Notes: generated from the sequence alone by a model not told the origin. A stretch of 64,000 bases of DNA from Phyllobacterium endophyticum (GCF_003010935.1 NZ_PGGN01000004.1:372001-436000); one strand, 5' to 3'; shown: positions 16,928 to 26,274, numbered from the stretch's first letter. Numbers and translations are program-made.

Positions 16928-18159
16928 TACGCCTCGTGGCCGCTCTCCTGATGACGATGTCGGGCATATATGCGGCACAGGCAGCCGAACCGTCGGCAGA
17001 TGCCAAGTTTTATCGAACGCCCGGTGAGGCCAAAGCCGCCTGGCGCAAGGCCGAAGCACAGGCCGCCTTGAACGATGACGGACGTTGGGGAGGTGCTGCG
17101 TCGCCACTAGGGGAAGGCGGTGCTATCGCCCGCCTGAAAGACATCGCCAATATTCAGGGCGTGCGCGATAATCAGCTTGTCGGCTATGGCCTGGTGATAG
17201 GTTTGAACGGTACGGGTGACAGTTTGCGCAGCGCGCCCTTCACCGAACAGTCATTGCGAGCGATGCTGGATAATCTCGGCATCAGTCCACCAGCCGGTAC
17301 ATCGCGCGTGAAGAACGTCGCGGCTGTCATAGTAACTGCCAATTTGCCGCCTTTCGCAGGACGTGGTTCGCGCATCGATATTACGGTGTCCTCGCTGGGT
17401 GACGCAACGTCGCTAGCCGGCGGAACGCTGGTGATGACTCCTCTCGCAGCAGCGGATGGCCAGACCTACGCCGTTGCCCAAGGCAATATGGTCGTCTCAG
17501 GTTTCGTCGCTTCGGGGCAGGCTGAAACCTTGACGCAGGGCGTTCCCACCAGTGGCCGCATTCCCAATGGCGCTCTCGTTGAAAAAGAAGTTACCGGCAA
17601 TTTTGGCCAGGAGGAGCTTGTAGTCGAATTGCGCGAGCCTGACTTCACGACGGCCGTCCGGATCACCGATACTATCAATGCCTTTGCAAAGCGCCGTTAC
17701 AATCAGGCTGTGGCCAAGGAGCGCGATTCAAAGTCCATTCGGTTGAGAAAGCCAAAGAACATTTCCGCCACGCGTTTTCTCGCCGAAATAGAGGGCTTGC
17801 CGGTCGTCACGGATGAGGTTGCGCGCGTGGTTGTCGATGAGCGCACGGGGACCGTCGTGATCGGCGAAAAGGTCAGGATATCGCGAGTTGCAATCAGTCA
17901 TGGCAGCCTGTCCGTACGTGTGACTGAAACACCTACTATCGTGCAACCGGAGCCGTTTTCCGACGGCGTTACGGCTGTCGAGCCAAACACCAGCATCGAT
18001 GCTACGCAATCCTCAAAGCTTGGCATTCTCGGTGGTACAGATCTTGAGAGTCTCGTCAAAGGCCTGAACCAGATCGGCGTCAAACCCCAGGGTATCATTG
18101 CTATCCTGCAGGGCATCAAGACTGCCGGTGCGCTTCATGCGGAACTGGTGGTCCAATGA
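16924..18159 (+). CDS. flgI: Flagellar P-ring protein FlgI
   Basis: FlgI (411 residues) builds the P ring around the rod in the peptidoglycan layer. The signal peptide is about 1-20. The canonical FlgI body starts near residue 69 with RLKDIANIQGVRDNQLVGYG and GLNGTGDS. Between the two lies a ~45-residue charged insertion (Lys/Arg/Glu/Ala-rich) absent from the enteric protein. The C-terminal GVKPQGIIAILQGIKTAGAL is conserved. Confidence 0.96.
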   Translation: MIRLVAALLMTMSGIYAAQAAEPSADAKFYRTPGEAKAAWRKAEAQAALNDDGRWGGAASPLGEGGAIARLKDIANIQGVRDNQLVGYGLVIGLNGTGDSLRSAPFTEQSLRAMLDNLGISPPAGTSRVKNVAAVIVTANLPPFAGRGSRIDITVSSLGDATSLAGGTLVMTPLAAADGQTYAVAQGNMVVSGFVASGQAETLTQGVPTSGRIPNGALVEKEVTGNFGQEELVVELREPDFTTAVRITDTINAFAKRRYNQAVAKERDSKSIRLRKPKNISATRFLAEIEGLPVVTDEVARVVVDERTGTVVIGEKVRISRVAISHGSLSVRVTETPTIVQPEPFSDGVTAVEPNTSIDATQSSKLGILGGTDLESLVKGLNQIGVKPQGIIAILQGIKTAGALHAELVVQ

Positions 18160-18686
18160 TGAGGATCTTCGCATCGGTTGGATCAGCCAGGTTCGCTGTT
18201 ACTGCACTTGCCCTCGCTTTAGCTCTGACGCTTCCGGTTGCCCCAAGTCGTTCGCAGGAGACGGGTTCCAGGGAAGAAGGAAGCCAGGAAATCGACCGCT
18301 ACTGCACAAACATCAGTGACAAGGCAGCCGACGAACGACACGCAATGCAGACACGTGAACTGACGCAGCTCCGTGCCGATATAGACAGCCGCATCGAGCA
18401 GCTGGACGCCAAGCGCAAGGAATACGAGGTCTGGCTGAAGCGCCGTGACGATTTCATCGACAAGGCTGAAGACTCCCTCGTAGGCATCATCTCCAAGATG
18501 AGACCGGATGCTGCGGCCGCGCAGATGGCACTTATGGGGGACGAGGCTGCCGCGGCTCTGTTGCTCAAGCTCAATCCGCGGGTTTCAAGTGTGATCTTGA
18601 ACGAAATGCCTGCGGATAAATCATCAAAGCTCGCGAGGGTTATCGTCGGCTCGCGTACAGTTCCAGCTGAAAGAACCGCCCAATGA
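18156..18686 (+). CDS. motE: Periplasmic motility chaperone MotE
   Basis: MotE (about 176 residues) is a periplasmic protein known in Sinorhizobium as a folding and stability chaperone for MotC. It has a signal peptide (about 1-33), a coiled coil at about 60-105, and the MgtE-N-like segment with MRPDAAAAQMALMGDEAAA and LNPRVSSVILNEMP. Translation is coupled to flgI by ATGA; the partner gene motC is at 26271. Confidence 0.88.
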   Translation: MMRIFASVGSARFAVTALALALALTLPVAPSRSQETGSREEGSQEIDRYCTNISDKAADERHAMQTRELTQLRADIDSRIEQLDAKRKEYEVWLKRRDDFIDKAEDSLVGIISKMRPDAAAAQMALMGDEAAAALLLKLNPRVSSVILNEMPADKSSKLARVIVGSRTVPAERTAQ

Positions 18687-19393
18687 GAAAAGCGGCGCCA
18701 TCAATCGTTATCATAGGTATTCTCGCACTTGCAGGCTGCTCGAACATCCGAGACTTCAACCGCGCTCCCGAGATGTCCCCGGTCGGCACTGGTGTCGGGC
18801 AGGCATTCAATGTTGCTGACCCGGCATATTATCCAAGACAGCCTAGACCGCAGAAATACTCCTTGTGGCAAGACGGCCAGGCGAGTTTCTTCCGCGATCC
18901 GCGTGCGAGCAACCCCGGCGATGTGCTGACCGTCGACATTACGATCGATGACGAAGCCAAACTCGACAATAAATCTGACCGGTCACGGGTAGCGTCATCC
19001 GGTTACGGGTTGTCGGCGGATATTGGTGGCAGTGGGGTCTCGGCCAGTGACATCAGCGGCAATCTCAACCTGGATTCGGACAGCCGCTCGAAGGGCGAAG
19101 GCAAGATCGACCGGTCGGAGAAGATCAACCTGCAGGTTGCAGTGATCGTGACGGAAATTTTGCCGAACGGCAACATGGTCATAAGAGGCTCCCAGGAAAT
19201 CGGGGTCAACAATGAATTGCGCATTCTCAATGTTGCTGGTGTCGTTCGACCGCGCGATATTACCAACCTGAACAGAATCGAATACGACAAGATCGCCGAA
19301 GCCCGGATATTTTATGGCGGCCGCGGGCGCCAGAGCGAGGTGCAACAGCCGCCTTGGGGTCAGCAGATCCTTGATACCGTCTCGCCGATCTAG
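18683..19393 (+). CDS. flgH: Flagellar L-ring lipoprotein FlgH
   Basis: FlgH (236 residues) forms the outer-membrane L ring. The lipobox LAGC places the lipidated cysteine at Cys19. The segments WQDGQASFFRDPRASNPGD and NGNMVIRGSQEIGVNNE are canonical. The start overlaps motE by ATGA. Confidence 0.96.
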   Translation: MRKAAPSIVIIGILALAGCSNIRDFNRAPEMSPVGTGVGQAFNVADPAYYPRQPRPQKYSLWQDGQASFFRDPRASNPGDVLTVDITIDDEAKLDNKSDRSRVASSGYGLSADIGGSGVSASDISGNLNLDSDSRSKGEGKIDRSEKINLQVAVIVTEILPNGNMVIRGSQEIGVNNELRILNVAGVVRPRDITNLNRIEYDKIAEARIFYGGRGRQSEVQQPPWGQQILDTVSPI

Positions 19394-19401
19394 GACTGAT
19401 T

Positions 19402-19881
19402 ATGAGTATTGCTGAAGATGCCCGCACGCCACCAAAGGGCCCCTCGCTCGTTGCGTTGTTGTGCGTTGTTACGGCGCTGACTCTGATTGCTGCAGGTGGC
19501 GGCTGGCTTCTGGGCGGCCAACTGGGTTTGCATCTTCCGGGCGCTACAAAGGTTGAGGATACGAAACGTGTGGTCGGCGAGGAGGTGCCTACCGGCAGCG
19601 TCGTTCCGCTTAAGCCTATCCTGACCAATATCAAGATACCGCAGGACGTGTGGATCAGGCTCGAAACTGGCATTGTCGCACGGCCCGGCGAGAAAGTCTC
19701 CGACGAGCTCGCGGCGACGATCGCCGGAGATTTCATGGCCTTTATGAGAACCGTTAATCTCATGCAGCTGCGCGGGCCCGCAGGTATCGAATATCTGAGA
19801 ACGGATCTGCAGGAGCGTGCGGCAATGCGTTCGGAAGGCAAGATCGAGAAGGTCTATATCTGGGCGTTGGTGATGGAATGA
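19402..19881 (+). CDS. fliL: Flagellar basal-body protein FliL
   Basis: FliL (159 residues) is a single-pass inner-membrane protein that supports stator function. The membrane segment is about 16-40 and the periplasmic stomatin-like domain follows, ending with FMRTVNLMQLRGPAGIEYLR typical of the family. It is coupled to fliP by ATGA. Confidence 0.93.
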   Translation: MSIAEDARTPPKGPSLVALLCVVTALTLIAAGGGWLLGGQLGLHLPGATKVEDTKRVVGEEVPTGSVVPLKPILTNIKIPQDVWIRLETGIVARPGEKVSDELAATIAGDFMAFMRTVNLMQLRGPAGIEYLRTDLQERAAMRSEGKIEKVYIWALVME

Positions 19882-20612
19882 ACAGATACTTTCTGACACC
19901 AGTGTTTCTCCTCATGTTGACCCGAAGCGGGATGGCGCAGACGTCTTTGCTCGAGGGCTTGCTTCCACCCGGCAGCGCCTCGACAAGTGGGCAAATCATG
20001 CAAATGCTGGCGGCGCTGACAGTGCTGTCCATTGCGCCCGGTCTGCTGATCATGGTGACGAGCTTTACCCGATTCGCCATTGCATTCTCGATGCTGCGCT
20101 CCGGTCTTGGCTTGCAGACAACACCGGCTAATCTGGTCATGATCAGCCTTGCCTTGTTCATGACATTTTATGTCATGGCGCCCGTGTTTGATCGCGCCTG
20201 GCAGAATGGCGTTCAGCCGCTTGTCAACAATCAGATCACACAGGACGTGGCCATCAATGAAATCGCTACTCCATTTCGCGAATTCATGCTGCGGCAGGTG
20301 CGTGACAAGGACCTTCGGCTTTTCGAGGATCTCGCCGACGAATCCTTCCGCACCAAGGCTGACGAAGTCGTCGACATGCGCATACTCATCCCGGCTTTCA
20401 TGATTTCTGAATTGCGCCGCGGGTTCGAAATCGGCTTTCTCATCGTACTGCCGTTCCTGGTGATCGACCTGATCGTCGCGACGCTGACGATGTCGATGGG
20501 TATGATGATGCTGCCGCCAACTGTTTTGTCGCTTCCTTTCAAGATATTGTTCTTCGTCCTCATCGATGGCTGGAATATCCTCGTCGGCAGCCTCATACGA
20601 TCCTTTTCGTAG
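19878..20612 (+). CDS. fliP: Flagellar export gate protein FliP
   Basis: FliP (244 residues) forms the export channel with FliQ and FliR. A cleavable signal sequence (1 to about 20) is followed by four membrane segments. The motifs SFTRFAIAFSMLRSGLGLQ and MGMMMLPP are diagnostic. fliO is absent nearby. It ends the long rightward block before the flagellin genes. Confidence 0.97.
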   Translation: MNRYFLTPVFLLMLTRSGMAQTSLLEGLLPPGSASTSGQIMQMLAALTVLSIAPGLLIMVTSFTRFAIAFSMLRSGLGLQTTPANLVMISLALFMTFYVMAPVFDRAWQNGVQPLVNNQITQDVAINEIATPFREFMLRQVRDKDLRLFEDLADESFRTKADEVVDMRILIPAFMISELRRGFEIGFLIVLPFLVIDLIVATLTMSMGMMMLPPTVLSLPFKILFFVLIDGWNILVGSLIRSFS

Positions 20613-20694
20613 CTATGTAGAACTAAAGTCGAATTGCAGATTGGATCTGCGTTCAGCTACTATCGGGTATGACGGATCGTATCGATTTCAAGCG

Positions 20695-20768
20695 ATAGGC
20701 ATCAGGCCGCGCCGTCATACCGGCCGCCCCGGTATGTCCCTACCAAATTTTCTCCAAGGGATTTTTCA
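20695..20768 (+). promoter_or_regulatory. Structured 5' leader of flaA
   Basis: These 74 bases align without gaps to the leader of the second flagellin gene (21734-21807). The shared 5' part is ATAGGCATCAxGCCGC. An 8-base-pair stem (20716-20723 with 20729-20736, loop CCGCC) is followed by GTCCC. Stem bases are kept, one pair changes C-G to T-A between copies, and all five loop bases differ. This is the pattern of a conserved RNA structure, plausibly read by FlbT. Confidence 0.6.
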
Positions 20769-21560
20769 ATGTCCAGTATTTTGACAAATGCGTCGGCAAT
20801 GACCGCGCTTCAGACACTTGCACAAACCAACAAGAATCTTGCCACCACCCAGAACCGCATCTCGACGGGTTTGCGCGTGACCGAGGCTTCGGATAATGTG
20901 GCCTATTGGTCAATAGCGACTGGGATGCGCACCCAGAATTCTGTTCTTGCGGCCGTTCAGGACGGGCTTGGTTTAGGCAAGGCAATTGTCGACACCGCCT
21001 ACACCGCACTGGATAAATCGATCAAGATCGCTCAAGATATTCAGGCCAAGTATGTTGCCAAGGAGACGTCGGGAACCGATGAGGATATCATTGAAGCAGA
21101 GATAGCCAATCTCAAGGCACAAATCGTCCAAATAGCACAAAGTGCAACTTTCCAGGGCGTCAATTTGCTGAAGGCCAACGCTGAAGCACAGAAGGTCGTC
21201 ACTGGCTTTGATGCAGGTGGTGATACTCCCGGCATCACCACCATGGAGGTTGCCGTCTATGATCTTGAAGCTGCGCTGACCCAAGCGACCACTTCGGGAA
21301 CGGTGGGCGGCGCCATTGATGCCATGAAAGCCGCCGCCGCCGCCCTTGGCTCGTCCAAGACACGCATCACAACACAGACGGAATATACGAAGGATCTCGT
21401 GGATGCCCTTAACCGGGGCATCGGAACGCTTGTCGACGCTGACATGAATGCCGAATCCGCCCGTTTGGCGGCCCTTCAAGTTCAGCAACAGCTCGGCATT
21501 CAGGGCCTGTCGATCGCCAACACAAACAGCCAGAATATCTTGTCTCTGTTCCGCAACTAA
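20769..21560 (+). CDS. flaA: Flagellin A
   Basis: This 263-residue flagellin is the major filament subunit type. The conserved N-terminal D0/D1 segment contains ISTGLRVTEASDNVAYWSIA, and the C-terminal segment contains ARLAALQVQQQLGIQGLSI and ends LSLFRN. The short variable middle gives a small flagellin, common in Rhizobiales. It shares extensive similarity with the next gene, showing tandem duplication, and has its own terminator. Confidence 0.96.
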   Translation: MSSILTNASAMTALQTLAQTNKNLATTQNRISTGLRVTEASDNVAYWSIATGMRTQNSVLAAVQDGLGLGKAIVDTAYTALDKSIKIAQDIQAKYVAKETSGTDEDIIEAEIANLKAQIVQIAQSATFQGVNLLKANAEAQKVVTGFDAGGDTPGITTMEVAVYDLEAALTQATTSGTVGGAIDAMKAAAAALGSSKTRITTQTEYTKDLVDALNRGIGTLVDADMNAESARLAALQVQQQLGIQGLSIANTNSQNILSLFRN

Positions 21561-21586
21561 TCGATTAGCGAATTCAACATTGGTTT

Positions 21587-21616
21587 GGGGGCTGCGCTTG
21601 AGCGGCCCCCATTTTT
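21587..21616 (+). terminator. Rho-independent terminator after flaA
   Basis: A GGGGGC/GCCCCC stem (21587-21592 with 21605-21610), extended by an inner CGCT/AGCG pairing, is followed by a T run at 21612-21616. It lies 26 bases past the flaA stop. Confidence 0.9.
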
Positions 21617-21733
21617 GTTCGATGTCGACAATCGAAATTTGACCAGCACCATACCAGCGAAGCCCCCTTGTTATTAAAACGGTAATACTTTAGTCGTAGT
21701 CAATGCAACCATGACGGGTTGTCGTTGAAGACA

Positions 21734-21807
21734 ATAGGCATCATGCCGCTCCGTCAAATCGGTAAATCCGATATGTCCCGATTAAAGTATTTCAGGGGCT
21801 TCATCCT
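21734..21807 (+). promoter_or_regulatory. Structured 5' leader of flaB
   Basis: This is the second copy of the 74-base flagellin leader. The stem ATCGG/CCGAT (21758-21762 with 21768-21772) is extended by C-G and A-T pairs past one A-A mismatch. The loop TAAAT is completely different from that of flaA. The distance from stem to ATG (32 bases) is the same in both genes. Confidence 0.6.
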
Positions 21808-22590
21808 ATGACCAGCATTCTAACAAACGCGTCAGCAATGACTGCGCTGCAGACACTCAACACAACCAACAAGAATCTTGCTACCACTCAGGATCGCATC
21901 GCTACTGGCCAGCGCGTTTCCACAGCTTCCGACAATGCCGCTTATTGGTCGATCGCGACCGGTATGCGCACGCAGAATTCGGCTCTCTCGGCAGTCAAGG
22001 ACGGTCTCGGTCTCGGGGCTTCGATCGTTGACACTGCCTATACCGCATTGACCAGTGCCATCGACCTCGCCAGCAAGATTCAGGCGAAATACGTTGCCAA
22101 GGAAACGCCCGGTACCGACGGAACGATCATTGACGCTGACATCGCTGAAATGAAGGCTCAGATCGTTGAAATGGCGCAAGGTGCAACATTCCAGGGTGTG
22201 AACCTGTTGGAGACCGGTGGTGCGGCACAGAATATCGTGACCGGCTACACGTCTGGTACCGGGGTAACGACAATGAGCGTTGCGGCCTACGACCTTGAAG
22301 CCGCATTGACCGCAGCAACGTCGTCCTCAACCGTTGAAACAGCCGTCAACGCCATGAAGGCAGCAGCAGCCGCTCTCGGTTCTGCCAAGACTCGTATCGA
22401 TACACAGCAGACGTTCACTGGCAATCTGATGGATGCGATCGATCGTGGCGTTGGCCAGCTCGTGGATGCTGACATGAACGCCGAATCGGCACGCTTGTCG
22501 GCGCTTCAAGTCCAGCAGCAGCTCGGTATCCAAGCTCTCTCGATTGCCAACTCGAGCAACCAGAGCATCTTGTCGCTTTTCCGCGGCTAA
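21808..22590 (+). CDS. flaB: Flagellin B
   Basis: This 260-residue flagellin is a paralogue of the preceding one. The N-terminal MTSILTNASAMTALQTL and the ASDNAAYWSIATGMRTQNSA region, and the C-terminal QVQQQLGIQALSIANSSNQS with LSLFRG, match closely; the middle differs most. It has its own leader and terminator, so the two flagellins can be expressed separately. Confidence 0.96.
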   Translation: MTSILTNASAMTALQTLNTTNKNLATTQDRIATGQRVSTASDNAAYWSIATGMRTQNSALSAVKDGLGLGASIVDTAYTALTSAIDLASKIQAKYVAKETPGTDGTIIDADIAEMKAQIVEMAQGATFQGVNLLETGGAAQNIVTGYTSGTGVTTMSVAAYDLEAALTAATSSSTVETAVNAMKAAAAALGSAKTRIDTQQTFTGNLMDAIDRGVGQLVDADMNAESARLSALQVQQQLGIQALSIANSSNQSILSLFRG

Positions 22591-22619
22591 AACAGGTACT
22601 ACTAAAAGTAGCGAATTCA

Positions 22620-22645
22620 GGCCACGCTCGAGCGTGGCCTTTTTC
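22620..22645 (+). terminator. Rho-independent terminator after flaB
   Basis: A perfect 20-base palindrome at 22620-22639 (GGCCACGC arm) is followed by TTTTTC. It lies 30 bases past the flaB stop and separates flaB from the fliF operon. Confidence 0.92.
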
Positions 22646-22676
22646 TTTGCGTCGCCCACGGATCCGTCGCTCTAAC

Positions 22677-22694
22677 TTCGCGCAAGGTTCGCAC
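22677..22694 (+). promoter_or_regulatory. GCAAG-type element upstream of fliF
   Basis: The element TTCGCGCAAGGTTCGCAC lies about 35 bases before the fliF ATG and is followed by TCTATGAT. The same TTCGCGCAAG core occurs before flgE and flhA. In Brucella the regulator FtcR is known to act upstream of fliF, so it is a candidate Rem/FtcR site or promoter core. Confidence 0.55.
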
Positions 22695-22728
22695 TCTATG
22701 ATTCAATCATGCGACCGGGTGGGGACTG

Positions 22729-24375
22729 ATGGAAAAGAATATACGGCAGACATTCGTACAGCTTGCGACGGCAATGCAAAAGCTTGGAGCGAGGCGACTT
22801 ATTGCTCTTGGCGTCATCGGTGTTACGCTGTTCAGTGCTATTCTCGTATCGAGCTTCTATCTAAATCGCCCGCAATACGAGACACTCTATGTCGGTCTAA
22901 GCCGCGACGACGTAAATCGCATGGGCATGGCGCTCGGTGAAGCGGGAATTCCATTCGATGTGAAATCGGACGGCACCTCGATTCTCGTGGCCTTTGGTAA
23001 AGCCGACCAGGCGCGAATGTATCTGGCGGAAAAGGGTCTACCCACCAGCAACAATGCGGGCTATGAGCTCTTCGATAATATGGGTTCGCTCGGCCTCACG
23101 TCTTTCATGCAGGAAATCACCAGGGTTCGGGCGCTTGAAGGCGAAATCTCCCGAACAATTCAGGCGATCCGTGGCATCAAGGCCGCGCGCGTCCACATCG
23201 TCCTGCCGGAAAAGGGGAGCTTCCGCCGTGGCGACCAAGCGCCATCAGCCTCCGTGGTAATCCGGACGGAGGGCGATTTCGCCATCGAATCAGCTCAGTC
23301 CATACGCCAGCTCGTGGCTGCAGCCGTGCCACAGCTTACAGCTGCGGAAGTCACCATTCTGGACACCAATGGCCGTCTCCTTGCGTCCAAGGATGATGGT
23401 ACGAATGCAGGGGCTGTCATGTCAGCGACACTCGAACAGAACGTTTCTGCATCGGTGGACGAGAACATTCGCAAGGCGCTCGCACCCTATCTAGGCGTTG
23501 GACACTTTCAGACCAGCGTGCAGGTGGCGCTTGATACCGATCGCCGCCAGACGAACGAGACGGTATTCGATCCGGAATCTCGCGTCGAACGGTCGGTAAG
23601 GGTCGTTCGTGAGAGTGGCGACTCGAAAAACTCGACGAGTGACAATGCAACTGGCGTTGAACAAAATATTCCACAGGAAGAAATCGCCAGCAAGAATGGC
23701 GATAATTCCTCCGAAAAGACCGACAAGCGTGAGGAACTTACCAATTACGAACTGAACTCGAAGACCGTATCGACGACGAGTGACAGCTATCAAATCAAAC
23801 GCTTGTCCATCGCTGTCGTCATTGATCAAGCACGCCTGCTGGCAACCGCCGGCGCCGCGCCGGTTCCGGAGAACTTCGTCGATCAGCAGATTGCAAAAAT
23901 AACGGAACTCGTAGCGACGGCGGCCGGTCTCGATCAGAAGCGCGGTGATATCATCAATGTGACTGCGGTCAATTTCATGGAGGCGGCGGATGAACAACTG
24001 GCGCCAGCCTCAACGCCTATATCTGAGATGATCTTCCGTCAGTCGGGAAGCATCATCAATGCTGCCGCGCTTGTTGCAGCAGTTGGGCTTGTTCTATGGT
24101 TCGGCGTGCGACCGTTGATGCGCGAAATGAACGCGCCGCAGGATGCTCTACAACTCGCCGGTGGCTCTGATCTATCCGTACCCGGTCTGGCACCGACGAC
24201 CAATCTACCAATAGTCGCCAAGGTTACGACGGAGCAGAGCCTCCCCTATGACGATCTAAGCGACCTCAGGAAGCGCATGCGCGTGCCTGCACAAAACCGA
24301 CTCGAGCAGATGATCGACATGGATGAAGAGCGTGTGGCCGCTATCCTGAAACAGTGGGTTCACGAGGCAGCCTGA
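22729..24375 (+). CDS. fliF: Flagellar MS-ring protein FliF
   Basis: FliF (548 residues) forms the inner-membrane MS ring. Two membrane segments are seen at about 23-45 and 441-462. Between them lie the ring-building domains, with YETLYVGLSRDDVNRM and SRTIQAIRGIKAARVHIVLP, and a low-complexity region near 285-335. The C terminus (RLEQMIDMDEERVAAILKQW) fits the FliG-binding helix. It begins an operon that continues with a FliH-like gene and motB, the Brucella arrangement, rather than lying near che genes. Confidence 0.97.
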   Translation: MEKNIRQTFVQLATAMQKLGARRLIALGVIGVTLFSAILVSSFYLNRPQYETLYVGLSRDDVNRMGMALGEAGIPFDVKSDGTSILVAFGKADQARMYLAEKGLPTSNNAGYELFDNMGSLGLTSFMQEITRVRALEGEISRTIQAIRGIKAARVHIVLPEKGSFRRGDQAPSASVVIRTEGDFAIESAQSIRQLVAAAVPQLTAAEVTILDTNGRLLASKDDGTNAGAVMSATLEQNVSASVDENIRKALAPYLGVGHFQTSVQVALDTDRRQTNETVFDPESRVERSVRVVRESGDSKNSTSDNATGVEQNIPQEEIASKNGDNSSEKTDKREELTNYELNSKTVSTTSDSYQIKRLSIAVVIDQARLLATAGAAPVPENFVDQQIAKITELVATAAGLDQKRGDIINVTAVNFMEAADEQLAPASTPISEMIFRQSGSIINAAALVAAVGLVLWFGVRPLMREMNAPQDALQLAGGSDLSVPGLAPTTNLPIVAKVTTEQSLPYDDLSDLRKRMRVPAQNRLEQMIDMDEERVAAILKQWVHEAA

Positions 24376-25040
24376 TGGTCTCACGAACCGTTGCCAGTGT
24401 CTTGACCGATTTCACGCCGAGGCAAGTACCCGCTGATCGAGTCACCTTATTTACGACCGTCATCGATCGATCGGAGGTCTTGGCAGCAGAGATAAAAGAG
24501 GGATCCGAGGATGCCGTCGATCTGATCGATTATGAATTGAAGATCAAGGAGGCCTTTGTCGCGGGCCGCGAAGCTGGACAAGCCGAGGCAGCCGTTCTGT
24601 TCGAAGCGGAGAAGGTCCGGCTTGAACGGGAATTCGAGGATCAGCTCGCGGCCGCGGAAGCTCTTTTCATGCAGCAGACGGGGGCGCGGCTGACACGAGA
24701 AATGGTCGACGGACTAGCGTCGATCTCTGCAGATATCTCTGCATCCCTTGCCGCAGTCCTCAGCCCTTTCATAGAAGAGAAACTGCGCGAAAGATCGGTG
24801 AACGCTTTCGTCGAGGAGGTCGAGCGGATGACGAAAGGGTTAGCCGCAATTAATCTTGAAATCTCTGGGCCACCCCATCTTCTCGACGTGCTTCGCATGC
24901 GTTCGGAGATCGATCAGTCACGTTTCACACTGACCGAAGCCATTCAATCGGAACTGTGCTTGAGACTGGACGAAGCCGTGGTTGAAACCCGGCTCGGGCG
25001 CCTGATCGATGCGTTGAGAGATACCGCCAATGAACATTGA
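24375..25040 (+). CDS. fliH: FliH-like export-ATPase regulator (candidate)
   Basis: This 221-residue soluble protein has a central charged coiled coil (about 55-110, AFVAGREAGQAEAAVLFEAE) and a C-terminal part with pairs of helices, the general layout of FliH, which links FliI to the C ring. Sequence conservation is weak, so FliH is assigned from architecture and from its place right after fliF. The start MVSRTVAS at 24375 overlaps the fliF stop by one base (TGATG). It overlaps motB by 11 bases. Confidence 0.65.
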   Translation: MVSRTVASVLTDFTPRQVPADRVTLFTTVIDRSEVLAAEIKEGSEDAVDLIDYELKIKEAFVAGREAGQAEAAVLFEAEKVRLEREFEDQLAAAEALFMQQTGARLTREMVDGLASISADISASLAAVLSPFIEEKLRERSVNAFVEEVERMTKGLAAINLEISGPPHLLDVLRMRSEIDQSRFTLTEAIQSELCLRLDEAVVETRLGRLIDALRDTANEH

Positions 25041-26274
25041 TCCAGAGACTCACCGCGAAATCATCATTGTCAGGCGCGGCCGGGAACACGAAGAGGGTCA
25101 CCACGGCGGAGTCTGGAAAATCGCCTATGCGGACTTCATGACCGCGATGATGGCATTTTTTCTGGTCATGTGGCTGATCAATGCTGCCAACGAGGAGACA
25201 AAAGCCGCGGTCGCCGCCTACTTCAACCCCGTCAAGCTCATGGACCGGCAAACGAGACCCAAAGGCATCGAAGAGACTGATAATCAGGAAGGCAAGGTCC
25301 GCTTCGAAAGCCCAGATTCTACTGAGGCGGAAACCAAGAGTGCCCGCAACGAAAAACAGATGCAATTGCCTCCGGCCACCGAGGAACGGCAAATTTTCAA
25401 GGATCCTTACGCCGTGCTCGCCGAGATAGCGACAGAGACAGGAGTTCTTCAAAACCGATCAGCGGAAGGAGCGGGAGGTTCAAATCGGGCTGGGCCGTCT
25501 ACTGGCGCAGAGGGTGGGGACGCCTACCGTGATCCCTTCAATCCGAATTACTGGTCGACGCACGTCAAAGACGAGATATTCCCGCTAACGGACAGTCCGG
25601 TTACCCCACCTCCTTCGCGGGACAGCGAGTTGAAGCCCCAGCCGGAAAAAGCAGTTGGTACCGATAAGTTAGCCAAGCAGGCAGAGTTCGATCAACGGAT
25701 GGCGGCCGGCGAACCGATCGGAGACAAAGATCCTGTTCTCGATAGTGCGAAATCGGTTGATCCCGAAAAAAGCACACCGGCTAAGGATAAGCAACCAGGA
25801 GCAGTGGAGATCAACTCTGCCAGAGAGATGGCTGCCGAGATTATCAGGAAAACCGGCGCAACTTCGGACGAACGCGCACCTGATATTTCGGTCGTGCCTA
25901 TGGACGATGGTGTGTTGATCCAGCTTACCGACAAAGTTGACTATGGCATGTTTGCAATTGGATCGGCGAAACCGGACAGGCGCGTCGTGCAGGTGCTTGA
26001 TGAAATTGCCAAAATTATTACCGCGCGCCAGGGCAAGGTCATCATCAGCGGGCACACGGACGCCCGGCCATTCAAAAGTGAGACCTATGACAATTGGCGG
26101 CTGTCGTCTGCACGGGCGCATATGGCCTATTACATGTTGACGCGAGGCGGCCTCGACGGTCGGCGCGTCTTGCGCGTAGAAGGCTATGCCGATCGTGAAC
26201 CGAAGATTTCAGCTGATCCCTATGCCGCTCAGAACCGGCGTATCGACATCTTTCTCAAGACGGACGAAAGATGA
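25030..26274 (+). CDS. motB: Flagellar stator protein MotB
   Basis: MotB (414 residues) anchors the stator to peptidoglycan. The single membrane segment follows the proton-binding aspartate Asp35 in AYADFMTAMMAFFLVMWLIN. A long hydrophilic linker (about 75-275), larger than in enterics, separates it from the OmpA-type peptidoglycan-binding domain with GHTDARPF, NWRLSSARAH and GYADREP. The large linker is typical of rhizobial MotB, which works with MotC. Confidence 0.97.
   Translation: MNIDPETHREIIIVRRGREHEEGHHGGVWKIAYADFMTAMMAFFLVMWLINAANEETKAAVAAYFNPVKLMDRQTRPKGIEETDNQEGKVRFESPDSTEAETKSARNEKQMQLPPATEERQIFKDPYAVLAEIATETGVLQNRSAEGAGGSNRAGPSTGAEGGDAYRDPFNPNYWSTHVKDEIFPLTDSPVTPPPSRDSELKPQPEKAVGTDKLAKQAEFDQRMAAGEPIGDKDPVLDSAKSVDPEKSTPAKDKQPGAVEINSAREMAAEIIRKTGATSDERAPDISVVPMDDGVLIQLTDKVDYGMFAIGSAKPDRRVVQVLDEIAKIITARQGKVIISGHTDARPFKSETYDNWRLSSARAHMAYYMLTRGGLDGRRVLRVEGYADREPKISADPYAAQNRRIDIFLKTDER

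Noticed and set aside
20769..22590. Flagellin pair as a phase-variation cassette
   Set aside because: Both genes are on the same strand with own leaders and terminators, and no recombinase gene or inverted repeats flank them.
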